Source of the DNA: JAMXLG01 sp963818925
Lineage (GTDB): Bacteria > Vulcanimicrobiota > Vulcanimicrobiia > Vulcanimicrobiales > Vulcanimicrobiaceae
Direction of reading: 5' to 3'
DNA length: 64,000 nucleotides
NCBI GenBank assembly: GCA_963818925.1
Contig: CAWFTN010000001.1
Location: 1-64,000 of the forward strand
Each line of letters starts with the position of its first letter. Position 1 is the first letter of the stretch. Positions 33,941-43,306 of this stretch are shown piece by piece. The notes beneath the pieces are model-generated. The model was not told the DNA's origin. It was given only the letters and a program-made list of their open reading frames with translations, and did not search any database. The translations under genes and the position numbers were made by a program.

Positions 33941-34771
33941 ATGGACGCCGTTCTCGCACCGTTCCAGTTCGAATTCATGCAGCGTGCGTTCATCGAAGCG
34001 CTGGCCGTCGGGTTGCTATGTTCCGTTATGGGCACGTACGTCGTGCTGCGAAAGCTATCGTTCATCGGCGACGGCATCGCGCATGCGTCCTTTGCCGGCA
34101 TCGTCATTGCGTATCTGCGCGGACTCGACTATTACGTTGGCGCAGCGATCGTTGCGGTCGTCACGGCGCTCGGCATCGGATTTGTCCATCGCCGCGGCCG
34201 CATATCGCTCGACACGACGATCGGCGTGCTCTTTACGGGCGCGTTTGCACTCGGCGTGTTCTTGATGAGTCAGCAGAAGAATTACGCGGTCGACCTTCAG
34301 AGCTTTTTGTTCGGCGACATTCTCGGCGTCGGCGTCAGCGATCTCGTGCTGATTCTCGCGCTCGGCATTGCGGTTGCGCTGGCGACGCTCGTCCTTTTTC
34401 GCCCGCTTCTATACACGACATTCGATCCGGTCGTTGCGGATGCGAGTGGAATGCACTCGGGTACGATCGAGTACGTGCTGCTCGTTATGCTGGCGCTTAC
34501 CATCATCGTCGCGCTGCAAGCCGTCGGTATCGTGCTCGTCGCTGCGCTGCTCGTCACGCCCGCTGCAGCGGCCTATCAGTTGACGTCGCGTTTTGCGCCG
34601 ATGATGCTGCTTTCAGCGATGCTCGGCGTGGTGAGTACCGTGGGCGGACTCTATCTCTCGTACTTCTTAAAAAGTTCGAGCGGCGCGACGATCGTACTCG
34701 TCGCAACCGCTCTATTCTTCTTGTCGATTGGACTGAAGCAGGCCCGAACGGCTAGTGCACGGCGATCATAA
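33941..34771 (+). CDS. znuB: zinc/manganese ABC transporter permease
   Basis: 276 residues with about eight hydrophobic helices of the ABC-3 family. Characteristic blocks are FIEALAVGLLCSVMGTYVVLR, FIGDGIAHASFAGIVIAY, and AVGIVLVAALLVTPAAAAYQL, which forms the coupling region to the ATPase. It starts three bases after the ATPase stop. The end overlaps a convergent gene by 20 bases. Confidence 0.93.
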   Translation: MDAVLAPFQFEFMQRAFIEALAVGLLCSVMGTYVVLRKLSFIGDGIAHASFAGIVIAYLRGLDYYVGAAIVAVVTALGIGFVHRRGRISLDTTIGVLFTGAFALGVFLMSQQKNYAVDLQSFLFGDILGVGVSDLVLILALGIAVALATLVLFRPLLYTTFDPVVADASGMHSGTIEYVLLVMLALTIIVALQAVGIVLVAALLVTPAAAAYQLTSRFAPMMLLSAMLGVVSTVGGLYLSYFLKSSSGATIVLVATALFFLSIGLKQARTASARRS

Positions 34772-35603
34772 ACGGCGCGACGTGAAGCGAGCCCCCTGCG
34801 CTGAATTGGAACCATAGCTTATACGTTCCGACGGACAGTGCCGGAACATGCATCATCAGATGCGGGCCGGCAACCGGTCCACCCGGCTGTTCGTCCATTT
34901 TCATTCCTTGGGATTGGCCCGACGTGTCGGACGTACCGCGTACCATGGGATGAACGTGCACGTATTCGAGCGTCGCGGTGTTGACGAACACGGCGTGACC
35001 CGCGGCGCCAAGGTACGGCTGCAGATCCGTTGCGGGCGCTCCGCCTTTCGTGATGTCCATCGGAATCATTTGCATCGTCTGCGCGGGCAACGTCGTTTTC
35101 GCCAGTTTCACCGCGTAGTGCCCCACGCTTATGGTCGTTGGCGAAGGTGTCGCCGGTGGCAAGGGCTGCATCGTTGCTGATGGATTTGCAGCCGCCGGAA
35201 TGTTGAAGCGAAACACTTGCTGGCCGACGCCCCTCGGCATCGAATCGATGTATACCACGTACGCATGCGACGGATCGACCGCGATCGTTTGGCGGAACGT
35301 GCCTGTCTTGCGATTATACGACGGATGCTCGTGCGAGAATTGACGGAAATCGTCGCTGATCACGACCAAGTGCATCAGCTTCGTCATGTCGATCTGATAC
35401 GAGCGAATCGGGGCTCCGCCTTGCCGCGACGACTGTTTGATGTCGAACGTCACGTCGTTCGGCCGCGGATGCGAAACGATCGCGCGCGCGACGATTCGCT
35501 GCGTGCCTCCCAGCAACGCAAACGTTCCGTTCATTTGGGCGGGTGCCGCTGCCGTCGCAGCCGCTAGAATCAGACCGGTTGCGGTTCGCGCAAGACTTTC
35601 CAT
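34752..35603 (-). CDS. secreted His-rich protein with duplicated domain
   Basis: 283 residues: signal peptide (ARTATGLILAAATAAAPA), then two related modules. The first contains LMHLVVISDDFRQFSHEHPSY, the second YLGAAGHAVFVNTATLEYVHVHP; both end in H-x-H-P. A Pro-rich linker separates them. Related proteins appear near metal genes, so periplasmic metal binding is inferred. It convergently overlaps the znuB end and overlaps the upstream SDR gene by 34 bases, suggesting one minus-strand operon. Confidence 0.6.
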   Translation of the reverse strand: MESLARTATGLILAAATAAAPAQMNGTFALLGGTQRIVARAIVSHPRPNDVTFDIKQSSRQGGAPIRSYQIDMTKLMHLVVISDDFRQFSHEHPSYNRKTGTFRQTIAVDPSHAYVVYIDSMPRGVGQQVFRFNIPAAANPSATMQPLPPATPSPTTISVGHYAVKLAKTTLPAQTMQMIPMDITKGGAPATDLQPYLGAAGHAVFVNTATLEYVHVHPMVRGTSDTSGQSQGMKMDEQPGGPVAGPHLMMHVPALSVGTYKLWFQFSAGGSLHVAPFMIAVH

Positions 35604-36643
35604 CGATCTCCAGACTCCATTTCTAAGAAACCTGCGGCGGCGAGTGTCTCGAGGACTTCATGCAATGCGGCACGCTCGTTTTTGTTCGGCATCCCCGCCC
35701 AGCGCATCGCTGCATCGTTCAAGTCGATAGACTCGCCCGCTACGAGCAACGAACGCACGAACGATTCCGGAAGTTTCACGCGTTCCATTCTGCGACGTAC
35801 TGGTTCGAGCGCAGCATCGAACTCATCCGCCGGTGACGATACGGGAGGCGACTCCGGCACCGGGGGTTCTTCAATCGGTACCGGCGCAATGGCGGCAGCG
35901 GCCGGCGGCGTCACGAGTTGCGCCATCGCGGCATCGGCAAGCGCGGGGAACCATTCGCCGGCGACCGTACCGGCCGTTTGCCACCACACGGCATGTACCC
36001 GTCGCGAGCGTCGCTCGATGCCGCGCAGAATCGCCGCGGCTACGCCCGGCGGTTTTGCATGCCAGGATGCGCTATTTGGTTGCATGCCCGACGCCGTTGA
36101 AAACTCCGTGTCGACGACGCCCGGATCGACATAGGTAACGAAAACGTTCTGCGGGCGCAACTCGCGCCGCAATTGGGCGCTGGCTGCGCGAATCGCCGCC
36201 TTCGCCGGTGCATATGCGCCATACCCCGGCGCGGGGACGCGCGCGAGCCCTGAGCCGACGAAGACGAATCCGCCGTGCTGCGCGCGCACGTGCGGTAATG
36301 ACGCGCGTGCAATGCGAAGCGGTGCTGCGACGTGCAATTGCCACTGCGCGTCGATCTGCGCGTCCGTCTGTTCCAGCAGCGTACCCGGATGCGCGACGCC
36401 GGCGTTGTTAACGACGACGTCGATACGCGAGAAGTGTTGCATCGCTTCGTTCACGATTCGTGAGGGCGCGCCGGATGCGGTGACGTCGAGTGCCAGCACG
36501 GCGCAATTGGGGTGCTGCGAAAGCGCGGCGAGCCGATCGGCGCGGCGCGCGATGGCGACGACGTTCCATCCGCGCTCGAGGCACAGCCGCGCGAGCGCGG
36601 CGCCGATGCCCGAGCTAGCGCCGGTAATGACGATAGAGCGCAT
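35570..36643 (-). CDS. short-chain dehydrogenase/reductase with C-terminal extension
   Basis: 357 residues. The first 240 are a classical SDR: NADP-binding TGASSGIGAAL, VVVNNAGVAHPG, the serine block VGSGLARVPAPGYGAYAPAK with the Y-x-x-x-K pair, and DPGVVDTEF. A Pro-rich linker (about 265-285) leads to an extra domain of about 75 residues (VRRRMERVKLPESFVRSLL) of unknown role. The ATG at 36643 begins the Rossmann fold. It overlaps both neighbours, so the three minus-strand genes form one operon. Confidence 0.83.
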   Translation of the reverse strand: MRSIVITGASSGIGAALARLCLERGWNVVAIARRADRLAALSQHPNCAVLALDVTASGAPSRIVNEAMQHFSRIDVVVNNAGVAHPGTLLEQTDAQIDAQWQLHVAAPLRIARASLPHVRAQHGGFVFVGSGLARVPAPGYGAYAPAKAAIRAASAQLRRELRPQNVFVTYVDPGVVDTEFSTASGMQPNSASWHAKPPGVAAAILRGIERRSRRVHAVWWQTAGTVAGEWFPALADAAMAQLVTPPAAAAIAPVPIEEPPVPESPPVSSPADEFDAALEPVRRRMERVKLPESFVRSLLVAGESIDLNDAAMRWAGMPNKNERAALHEVLETLAAAGFLEMESGDRWKVLREPQPV

Positions 36644-37838
36644 CAAGTCCGTCTGGGAGCGAAGCGTAGAAGTCCGTTTCATCGGCAAGCGCCGGCGGTT
36701 CCGGTTCAACGTGCCATCCGCGTTGTGCGATTTGCGACAGCGTCATCGCGACCGGTTTATACGAGCCGTCGTTTCTAATCATTCCGAAGTGCAGTTCGTG
36801 CTTTGCGCGGTCGAACGGCGGAAGATCCGCAAGCGACGGATCGTAATCGGCCCAGCACCACCACATGCCGCCGATTGCGCCTTGTTCGTGCAGTTTTTCG
36901 AGCACCTGCGCACAGTACGTCGCCATCTCGTCTTCGGTTAGACACGCATACGCCGCTGCATTTTTCGGCAGATCCTCGTGCGAGGGTTTCGGCTCGCCGG
37001 GCAGCGGTTCGCGATTGTACGGCGAGACGGTCCCGGGCGGGCACGTCGGATTTCCGAATTCGCTGAAGAGCAATGGTTTGCCGGTAAACGCTTGAATGAG
37101 CCGCGCGTAAAACGGAACGACATCCGAATCCAAACGACCGCGCGAAAACTTTGCGTAGACGGAATAGCCGTGCATCGTTGCGATCTCCCACGGCGATGCG
37201 AGCGACGATGGCCGCAAGTGGCGGTCGCGTTCGATGTCTTCACCGTGCGTGCCACCCGTTGCACCGCGGCCGGACGCGCGTTGCAGTACGTCGGTGAGCC
37301 GTTCACTCCAAGCCGCGGCATCTGCGGGCGTATTCGGTTCACGCAGATTGGAAAATTCGTTGCCGAGGTCCCATAGCAGCAGTGCCGGGTGTTCGCGCAT
37401 GCGTTCGCCGACGCGTTGCGCAAAGAAGGCTTGCGCGTCGAGCAATCGCGGATCGGCGTAAAAATCGCCGATACCGTATGGCGAAGTCGCACCGCCCGCA
37501 ATGGTGCGAAAGCGGCCATGCGGTGTTTGCGGGTCGAGCGACCAGCCCGGCAACCAATTGACGCCGCTCATGTGACCGGTGAAGAGCGTTGGAATCGCCA
37601 GCAGACCCGCGTCTGCAATCGCCTGCATTACCGCATCGAAACGGCGGAGCATCTCTTCGTCCATGCGGTCGGGCGCCGGCTGAAATGCGTCCCACATCAA
37701 AAAGAATCGGACGAGGTGCAGCCCGAGCGATTTGATTCGCGCCATGTCTTCCCGAATCTCACCGAGATCGAAGCGTTCCCACATGTACATCGCGCTGCGC
37801 CGCGGCCAGTAGTTGACGCCCAGCTGAAAGACCGGCAT
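36615..37838 (-). CDS. glycoside hydrolase, GH5-like (beta-mannanase/cellulase type)
   Basis: 407 residues without a signal peptide. The (beta/alpha)8 barrel starts LGVNYWPRRSAMYMWERFD. The catalytic acid is probably E in LLWDLGNEFSNL, and the nucleophile E in LLFSEFGNPTCPPGT, the spacing expected of clan A. Further conserved features are IPTLFTGHMSGVNW and GGMWWCWADYD. Substrate unknown; GH5 and GH2-like mannosidases are the nearest types. It is divergent from purE. Confidence 0.8.
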   Translation of the reverse strand: MPVFQLGVNYWPRRSAMYMWERFDLGEIREDMARIKSLGLHLVRFFLMWDAFQPAPDRMDEEMLRRFDAVMQAIADAGLLAIPTLFTGHMSGVNWLPGWSLDPQTPHGRFRTIAGGATSPYGIGDFYADPRLLDAQAFFAQRVGERMREHPALLLWDLGNEFSNLREPNTPADAAAWSERLTDVLQRASGRGATGGTHGEDIERDRHLRPSSLASPWEIATMHGYSVYAKFSRGRLDSDVVPFYARLIQAFTGKPLLFSEFGNPTCPPGTVSPYNREPLPGEPKPSHEDLPKNAAAYACLTEDEMATYCAQVLEKLHEQGAIGGMWWCWADYDPSLADLPPFDRAKHELHFGMIRNDGSYKPVAMTLSQIAQRGWHVEPEPPALADETDFYASLPDGLDALYRHYRR

Positions 37839-37879
37839 GTCGTAGGTTGTCCTCCGTTCCGACGAGAAGCGCCTGCACG

Positions 37880-38368
37880 ATGACGCACGCGACCGGAAAT
37901 CCGAAAATCGGTATTATCATGGGCAGCCGTTCCGATTGGGAAACGATGTCCGCGGCGAGCGAAACGCTTGCCGCATTGGACGTACCCTGCGAAGTGCGCG
38001 TCGTATCGGCGCACCGGATGCCGGACGAGATGTTCGACTATGCGGCAAGCGCTCGCGAGCGCGGCATCGAGGTCATCATCGCAGGCGCGGGCGGCGCGGC
38101 GCATCTTCCCGGCATGACGGCAGCAAAGACGCTCGTGCCGGTAATCGGTGTTCCGGTGAAGTCGCGCGCGCTCAACGGAATGGATTCGCTGCTTTCGATC
38201 GCGCAGATGCCGCCGGGCGTACCCGTCGCGACGATGGCGATCGACGGTGCGGTCAATGCCGCCCTCTTTGCGGTGCGCATCCTTGCATTACACGATAACG
38301 GGATCGCGCAGCGTCTCGCGGAGTATGTCAGCCGCATGCACGACGCCGCGGCGCAGAGCACGCCGTGA
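37880..38368 (+). CDS. purE: N5-CAIR mutase PurE
   Basis: 162 residues, class I PurE of purine synthesis. Motifs: IGIIMGSRSDWETM, VVSAHRMPDEMFDYA with the catalytic His, IIAGAGGAAHLPGMTAAKT, and VPVKSRALNGMDSLLSIAQM. The ATG at 37880 starts the family sequence; an upstream ATG adds only residues of unrelated type. It overlaps purK by four bases. Confidence 0.95.
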   Translation: MTHATGNPKIGIIMGSRSDWETMSAASETLAALDVPCEVRVVSAHRMPDEMFDYAASARERGIEVIIAGAGGAAHLPGMTAAKTLVPVIGVPVKSRALNGMDSLLSIAQMPPGVPVATMAIDGAVNAALFAVRILALHDNGIAQRLAEYVSRMHDAAAQSTP

Positions 38369-39510
38369 TCCAGTCGATCGGCGTCATCGGCGGCGGTCAG
38401 CTCGGCCGGATGTTTGCACTCGACGCGAAGCGGATGGGCTATCATGTCGTCACGCTCGATCCGCAGGAGCATTCGCCGTGCGGTCAAGTCGCAGATGAGC
38501 AGATCGTCGCCGTGTACGAAGATCTCGCCGCGGTCGAGCGTCTCGGCAACATGACCGACGTCGTGACGTATGAATTCGAGAACATCGCAATAGAATCGGT
38601 ACAGTATCTCGAGCAGCATGGCTACCGCGTGACGCCGTCGAGCGAAGTGCTTCGCGTCACGCAGGATCGCCTGCTCGAAAAACAGTTCGTCCGTAGTTGC
38701 GGCGTTGCGACGGCCGATTTCCACGAAGTGTCGAACGCGGGCGATATTGCGCGCGCGGCGGAGCGGATCGGTTTTCCCGCGATTTTGAAGACGACACGCG
38801 GCGGCTATGACGGCAAAGGTCAGTGGCGGGTGCAGTCGCTCGAAGAGGCCGAAGCGGCGTTTGCCGCGGCAAAGGGAGCATCGCTGATCTGGGAACAGTT
38901 CGTTCCGTTCGTTCGCGAGGTGAGTGTCGTGGCGACGCGCAACGCGCACGATCAAGTGATCACGTACTTTCCCGGTGAAAACGTGCACGATGCAGGCATT
39001 CTTGCGATGACGATGGTTCCCGCGCGCGTGACGAACGTGGTTTCAGCCGGGGCGGCCGAGATTGCAACGACGATCGGACGCGGTCTCCGTATCGTCGGCA
39101 CGTATTGCGTCGAGTTTTTCGTGACGCCTGATGACCAGCTGCTCGTCAACGAAATCGCGCCGCGGCCGCACAACAGCGGACATTACACGATCGATGTGAC
39201 GCAATGCAGCCAATACGAACAGCATGTGCGCGCGATCTGCGGCCTGCCGCTCGCGCAGCCGCGCCTCTTTTCGAACGCGATTATGATGAACATTCTGGGG
39301 ACCGGCACGGGCGATCATCTGCACGGCGAGGACGAGTTGCTTCTCGATCCGTCGATCGTGCTGCACATGTACGGCAAGCGTCACGCGGTTGCACGGCGGA
39401 AGATGGGCCACTTCACGATGCTGGTGGACGGACCGGTCGACGAGCGCGCAATTGCACGCGCCCAAGCGGCGCACGCGCTTCTGCATTGGGAGCAGCTTCG
39501 GGTATCGTAA
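38365..39510 (+). CDS. purK: N5-carboxyaminoimidazole ribonucleotide synthase PurK
   Basis: 381-residue ATP-grasp enzyme that carboxylates AIR using bicarbonate for PurE. Motifs: IGVIGGGQLGRMFAL, VVTYEFENI, LKTTRGGYDGKGQWRV, WEQFVPFVREVSVVATRN and NEIAPRPHNSGHYTID. GTG start overlapping the purE stop. A complete PurK shows that the two-step bacterial route is used. Confidence 0.96.
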   Translation: MIQSIGVIGGGQLGRMFALDAKRMGYHVVTLDPQEHSPCGQVADEQIVAVYEDLAAVERLGNMTDVVTYEFENIAIESVQYLEQHGYRVTPSSEVLRVTQDRLLEKQFVRSCGVATADFHEVSNAGDIARAAERIGFPAILKTTRGGYDGKGQWRVQSLEEAEAAFAAAKGASLIWEQFVPFVREVSVVATRNAHDQVITYFPGENVHDAGILAMTMVPARVTNVVSAGAAEIATTIGRGLRIVGTYCVEFFVTPDDQLLVNEIAPRPHNSGHYTIDVTQCSQYEQHVRAICGLPLAQPRLFSNAIMMNILGTGTGDHLHGEDELLLDPSIVLHMYGKRHAVARRKMGHFTMLVDGPVDERAIARAQAAHALLHWEQLRVS

Positions 39511-39514
39511 AGGC

Positions 39515-39964
39515 ATGGACTACAAAAAGGTTGCCGATGACTCCGGTCTTGCTACGTATGTGCTGATCTTCAACGCAGGCGACGAAGCGAAAGCCGAGCT
39601 CGATCGATTCGCACGCGAAACCGGTGTGACGGGTGCAACGATCAGCGGCGTCGGCGCCGGCTCCAGTGCAACGGTCGGATGGTTCGATTTCGATCGCAAA
39701 GCGTATGACCCAACGCGCATCGACGAACAGGTGGAGGTCGTCTCGCTCCTCGGCGACATCGCAACACTGGAAGACGGCACGCCCCAGGTGCACGCGCATA
39801 TGGTCGTCGCGAAGCGAGGCGGCGCAGCGTTCGGCGGTCATTTGATGGAGTTACGCGTGAAGCCGACGCTCGAAGTCATCATCACCGAAACGCCGGCGCA
39901 TCTGCGCAAGCGGTTACTTCCCGGACTTCCCGTAGCAACGATTCGACTCAATCTGTCATCTTGA
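39515..39964 (+). CDS. PPC/DUF296-domain protein
   Basis: 149 residues with the plant-and-prokaryote-conserved (PPC) fold: TYVLIFNAGDEAKAEL, ATISGVGAGSSATVGWFD, VEVVSLLGDIATLEDGTPQVHAHMVVA, and GGHLMELRVKPTLEVIITE. The G-x-G-A, H-A-H and G-H-L residues form the family's trimer and metal site. Bacterial stand-alone members lack AT-hooks and their role is unknown; DNA binding is not implied. The ATG at 39515 lies four bases after the purK stop. Confidence 0.85.
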   Translation: MDYKKVADDSGLATYVLIFNAGDEAKAELDRFARETGVTGATISGVGAGSSATVGWFDFDRKAYDPTRIDEQVEVVSLLGDIATLEDGTPQVHAHMVVAKRGGAAFGGHLMELRVKPTLEVIITETPAHLRKRLLPGLPVATIRLNLSS

Positions 39965-39980
39965 AGGCGTTCGTCGTCTC

Positions 39981-40004
39981 CTGCGTGATTTCGGAATCAC
40001 GTAG
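39981..40004. terminator. hairpin between convergent genes
   Basis: ctgcgtgatt and aatcacgtag pair with one G-T wobble around the loop tcgg. It lies between the ends of the PPC gene and the glycosyltransferase. No T run follows, so it may be a weak bidirectional terminator or a degenerate copy of a dispersed palindrome. Confidence 0.45.
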
Positions 40005-40029
40005 CGAACCATGCGAATAATCGCGTTCC

Positions 40030-41181
40030 TCACTCGCCATTAAAGACGAGTGTACGTGGTTTTTCCGGAATATCCGTGTAGGCCATGGGGCGATCCCACC
40101 AGTCGCGTTTGCGCCAGCGTAGTTGTTCTTCGGTCGGCGCCGCCGGGAGTTGCTGCTGCAATGCCGCTTCGTACGCGGCGGCGTAGCGGTCGATCATCCT
40201 TTCGACGGTGAATGTCGTTTCGACACGCAGCCGGCACGCTGCGCGGTCCAAGGTTGCGAGTGATGGAACGCGTTCGGCGGCTTGAACGACATCATCGCAA
40301 ACGAAACCGGTCACGCCGTCCACGACGATCTCCGGAACGGAACCCATGTTTGCCCCGAGCACCGGCGTACCGCACGACATCGCTTCGATCATCGTGAGTC
40401 CGAAACGTTCGGGACGCGTCGTCATATGCACCAGCGCGAGCGCGTTACTCAACAACTCATTGCGTCCATCGCGCTCGACCGCGCCGAGATACTGAATCTG
40501 ATCGCCGTCGATGTGCGGCTCGACGCGTTCGCGATAATACGCTTCATCTTGATGAATCGCGGCGATTTTCAAGCGCACACCGGCGCGTTTGGCGACTTCA
40601 ATTGCGAGGTGCGTGCCTTTCTCCGGATGAAAGCGGCCGAGAAAGACGAGATACTCGCCCGGATTAGGATTGAACGTAAACTCCGACGGATCGATGCCGT
40701 TGTACGTCGTGGCGACATATGCTAGCCCGGGATCGCGATCGGCATTACTGATCGAACAGAAGAAGCTGCGCCAGGCGCACGCGTAATACGCCGCGAGAAT
40801 TTGCGGCGATGAAAATCCGTGAATCGTCGTGAGGATCGGCGGCGATTGCGAACCGAGCGCGTAGGTCATCGGTTTCCAGTCGAAGTTGTTGTGAATCAGA
40901 TCGAATTCGTGCGCGCGACGCATTAGCTCGCCGATATGCAGCGACGTGAAGACGTCGGCATTCAACGCCGGATCTTGATTTACGCCGACGGAGACAACCG
41001 ACGCAACGTGGCCGTTGAAGGTCGAATTTCCCGGTGCGAAAAGGGTAACGTCGGCGCCGCGTTTGCGCATGCCGTCGGCGATATTGAACGCAATCTGCTC
41101 CCACGGCCCGTACCCCGGAGGCGGCGTTGGCCATGAAATAGGAGCCAGGACGGCAAGTTTGAGCCCGGTGAGATCCATCAC
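40030..41181 (-). CDS. glycosyltransferase family 4 protein
   Basis: 383 residues, GT-B fold. The N-terminal domain starts KLAVLAPISWPTPPPGYGPWE, with the glycine loop typical of GT4. The C-terminal donor domain has YLVFLGRFHPEKGTHLAI and the EX7E motif in PERFGLTMIEAMSCGTPVLG. It likely transfers a sugar from a nucleotide donor; the acceptor is unknown. It is the last gene of the leucine-degradation operon, starting nine bases after the amidohydrolase stop. Confidence 0.85.
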   Translation of the reverse strand: MMDLTGLKLAVLAPISWPTPPPGYGPWEQIAFNIADGMRKRGADVTLFAPGNSTFNGHVASVVSVGVNQDPALNADVFTSLHIGELMRRAHEFDLIHNNFDWKPMTYALGSQSPPILTTIHGFSSPQILAAYYACAWRSFFCSISNADRDPGLAYVATTYNGIDPSEFTFNPNPGEYLVFLGRFHPEKGTHLAIEVAKRAGVRLKIAAIHQDEAYYRERVEPHIDGDQIQYLGAVERDGRNELLSNALALVHMTTRPERFGLTMIEAMSCGTPVLGANMGSVPEIVVDGVTGFVCDDVVQAAERVPSLATLDRAACRLRVETTFTVERMIDRYAAAYEAALQQQLPAAPTEEQLRWRKRDWWDRPMAYTDIPEKPRTLVFNGE

Positions 41182-41190
41182 CGGCCTCGT

Positions 41191-42354
41191 TTACCCACCT
41201 TTGACGAACGTACCCGCTTTCATCACTGCATGGGGTTCGCGTAAGGCACGAACGTCCGAACCGGCGTCCGAATCGAGCAGCAGAAGATCGGCGGGTTCGC
41301 CCGGCGCAACGATGCCACGATGCAAGGCGATCAATTCTGCCGCGACCGCCGTTGCCGCGTGCAACGCGGCTTGCGGCGTCATGCCGAGCATGCGGTGCAT
41401 CAATTCGACTTCATACGCGTAGTTGTCATGATAGTTGTACGGCGTGCCGGCGTCCGAACCGCCCGCAACCTTTACGCCCGCCTCGTAAGCGCGGCGAATG
41501 TTCGTCGCCATCGCTTCGGCGAGTGCTTGCGCTTTTTTGACGACGAATTCGGGTTGCGCGCCGCGATGCGCTTGTTCGAGAATGCATGTCGGCGCGGTTA
41601 GGGTTGGCACGAGATACGTGCCGTTTGCCTTGAAGAGTTCGATCGCTTCATCGTCGAGCAGATGCCCGTGTTCGATCGAATCGATCCCCGCGCGCAACGC
41701 GTTCTTGATCCCTTCGGTTCCGATTGCATGCGATGCGACGCGCAGCCCGTGGCGGTGTGCTTCATCGATACCCGCAACGAGCTCTTCCGGCAGCAACTGC
41801 GCGTTTCCGGGAACGGCGCCTTTCGTCAAGACGCCGCCGGTTGCAATCATCTTGATGCAATCGGCGCCGCCTTTCATTTGTTCGCGCACCGCTTTACGCG
41901 CGTCCCACGGTCCGTCGATTTCACGACCGACGAAATGCCCGTGCCCGCCTGTCATGGTGAGCACGTACCCGGCTATCCGCATGCGCGGGCCTGGAACGCG
42001 TCCCGCTTGGATTGCGTCGCGAATATCGGATGAAATTCCATACGACGAACCGACGTCGCGCACGGTCGTGACGCCGGAACGCAATGTCTTCGATGCGTTC
42101 TCGACGGCATGCAAGACGCGTTGATTTTGCGACATCGATGCAATGGCCGCCATCGTATCCGGTTCGCCGCTCATCTCGAGATGCACGTGCGCGTTGACCA
42201 GACCCGGCGTGACGCATGCTACGGCACGATCGTACGTCGCTCCCTCACCCGCGTTGCGAATGTCGACGATGTGGTGCTCGTCGATTTCGATATCGACGTT
42301 GCGTCGCGGCGCGTTCAGCGTGCCGTCGTAGAGAACTCCTGCGCGAACGATCAC
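41191..42354 (-). CDS. metal-dependent amidohydrolase (imidazolonepropionase-like group)
   Basis: 387 residues. The HxH motif is NAHVHLEMSG, the bridging lysine is in CIKMIATGGVLTKG, metal histidines are in RVASHAIG and SIEHGHLL, and the catalytic aspartate is in GGSDAGTPYNYH. Members hydrolyse dipeptides, imides or lactams. It overlaps liuE by four bases. Presence in a leucine operon suggests hydrolysis of a related intermediate or simple co-expression. Confidence 0.85.
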   Translation of the reverse strand: MIVRAGVLYDGTLNAPRRNVDIEIDEHHIVDIRNAGEGATYDRAVACVTPGLVNAHVHLEMSGEPDTMAAIASMSQNQRVLHAVENASKTLRSGVTTVRDVGSSYGISSDIRDAIQAGRVPGPRMRIAGYVLTMTGGHGHFVGREIDGPWDARKAVREQMKGGADCIKMIATGGVLTKGAVPGNAQLLPEELVAGIDEAHRHGLRVASHAIGTEGIKNALRAGIDSIEHGHLLDDEAIELFKANGTYLVPTLTAPTCILEQAHRGAQPEFVVKKAQALAEAMATNIRRAYEAGVKVAGGSDAGTPYNYHDNYAYEVELMHRMLGMTPQAALHAATAVAAELIALHRGIVAPGEPADLLLLDSDAGSDVRALREPHAVMKAGTFVKGG

Positions 42355-43283
42355 GGGGCGGTCGTCGCCGCGCCGAGGCGCGTGTCCGCCGCTTCCAGTG
42401 CCTGGAACGCTTTACTCGTCAGATCGTGATCGAGAACGCCGCGAATAAACCGCGATGCCGCCCGCACTTTGGCGAGGTCGACGCCCGTCTCGATGTTCAT
42501 TGAATGCAGCAAGTAGATCACGTCCTCGGTCCCTACGTTCCCCGTAGCGCCCGGCGCATACGGACATCCGCCGAGGCCTCCGGCGGAACTATCGAAGATG
42601 TGCACGCCGTGCAGTAGCGCCGCATAGATGTTCGCGAGTGCCGTGCCGCGCGTGTCGTGGAAATGAAATGCCAGTCGATCGAGGTCGATCGCTTTGGTCA
42701 GCGCGGGAATCAGCTCGTCGAGCTGGCTCGGCACGCCGACACCGATCGTGTCGCCGATCGACAACTCGTCGCAGCCCATCTCCATCAACTTGACGCTCAC
42801 GTCGACGACCATCGCGGGCGTCACTTCATCGCCGAACGGTGAGCCGAATGCGGTCGAAACATATCCACGCACCCACATGCCGTCGTTTTTCGCGACGCGA
42901 ACGACGCCGCGAAACGTTTCCAGCGACTCATCGATCGTCATGTTGATGTTGCGCTTCGTGAACGTTTCCGAAGCGGCGGTAAAAACCGCAACGGCATCCA
43001 CGCCGGCGGCTTGCGCTCGATCGTAACCCTTCAAATTCGGAACCAGTACCGGGTAGCGCACGCCGGGCGCTTTACGGATGCGCGAAAAGACGTCGGCGGC
43101 ATCAGCGAGTTGCGGAATCGCTTTCGGACTCACGAACGACGTCGCTTCGATCCACTGCAATCCCGTCTCGGAAAGCAGATCGATGTATCGCACCTTGTCG
43201 CCGGTGCTGATCACGGTGTGCTCGTTTTGCAGGCCGTCGCGCGGTCCCATCTCGACGAGCTTGACGGATTTCGGGAGTGCCAT
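42351..43283 (-). CDS. liuE: hydroxymethylglutaryl-CoA lyase
   Basis: 310 residues. It splits HMG-CoA into acetoacetate and acetyl-CoA, the last step of leucine degradation. Motifs: VEMGPRDGLQNE with the metal Asp, ATSFVSPKAIPQLAD, FHFHDTRGTALANI with the HxH metal pair, and GGCPYAPGATGNV, which holds the catalytic cysteine. The ATG at 43283 begins the barrel. It lies 23 bases from the liuD stop and overlaps the amidohydrolase. Confidence 0.93.
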   Translation of the reverse strand: MALPKSVKLVEMGPRDGLQNEHTVISTGDKVRYIDLLSETGLQWIEATSFVSPKAIPQLADAADVFSRIRKAPGVRYPVLVPNLKGYDRAQAAGVDAVAVFTAASETFTKRNINMTIDESLETFRGVVRVAKNDGMWVRGYVSTAFGSPFGDEVTPAMVVDVSVKLMEMGCDELSIGDTIGVGVPSQLDELIPALTKAIDLDRLAFHFHDTRGTALANIYAALLHGVHIFDSSAGGLGGCPYAPGATGNVGTEDVIYLLHSMNIETGVDLAKVRAASRFIRGVLDHDLTSKAFQALEAADTRLGAATTAP

Positions 43284-43306
43284 ATCGCTTATGACCTCAT
43301 CGGAAA

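Noticed and set aside
33334..34755. 473-codon frame across the ABC ATPase and permease genes
   Set aside because: It is Arg-rich and overlaps two clear transporter genes in another frame.
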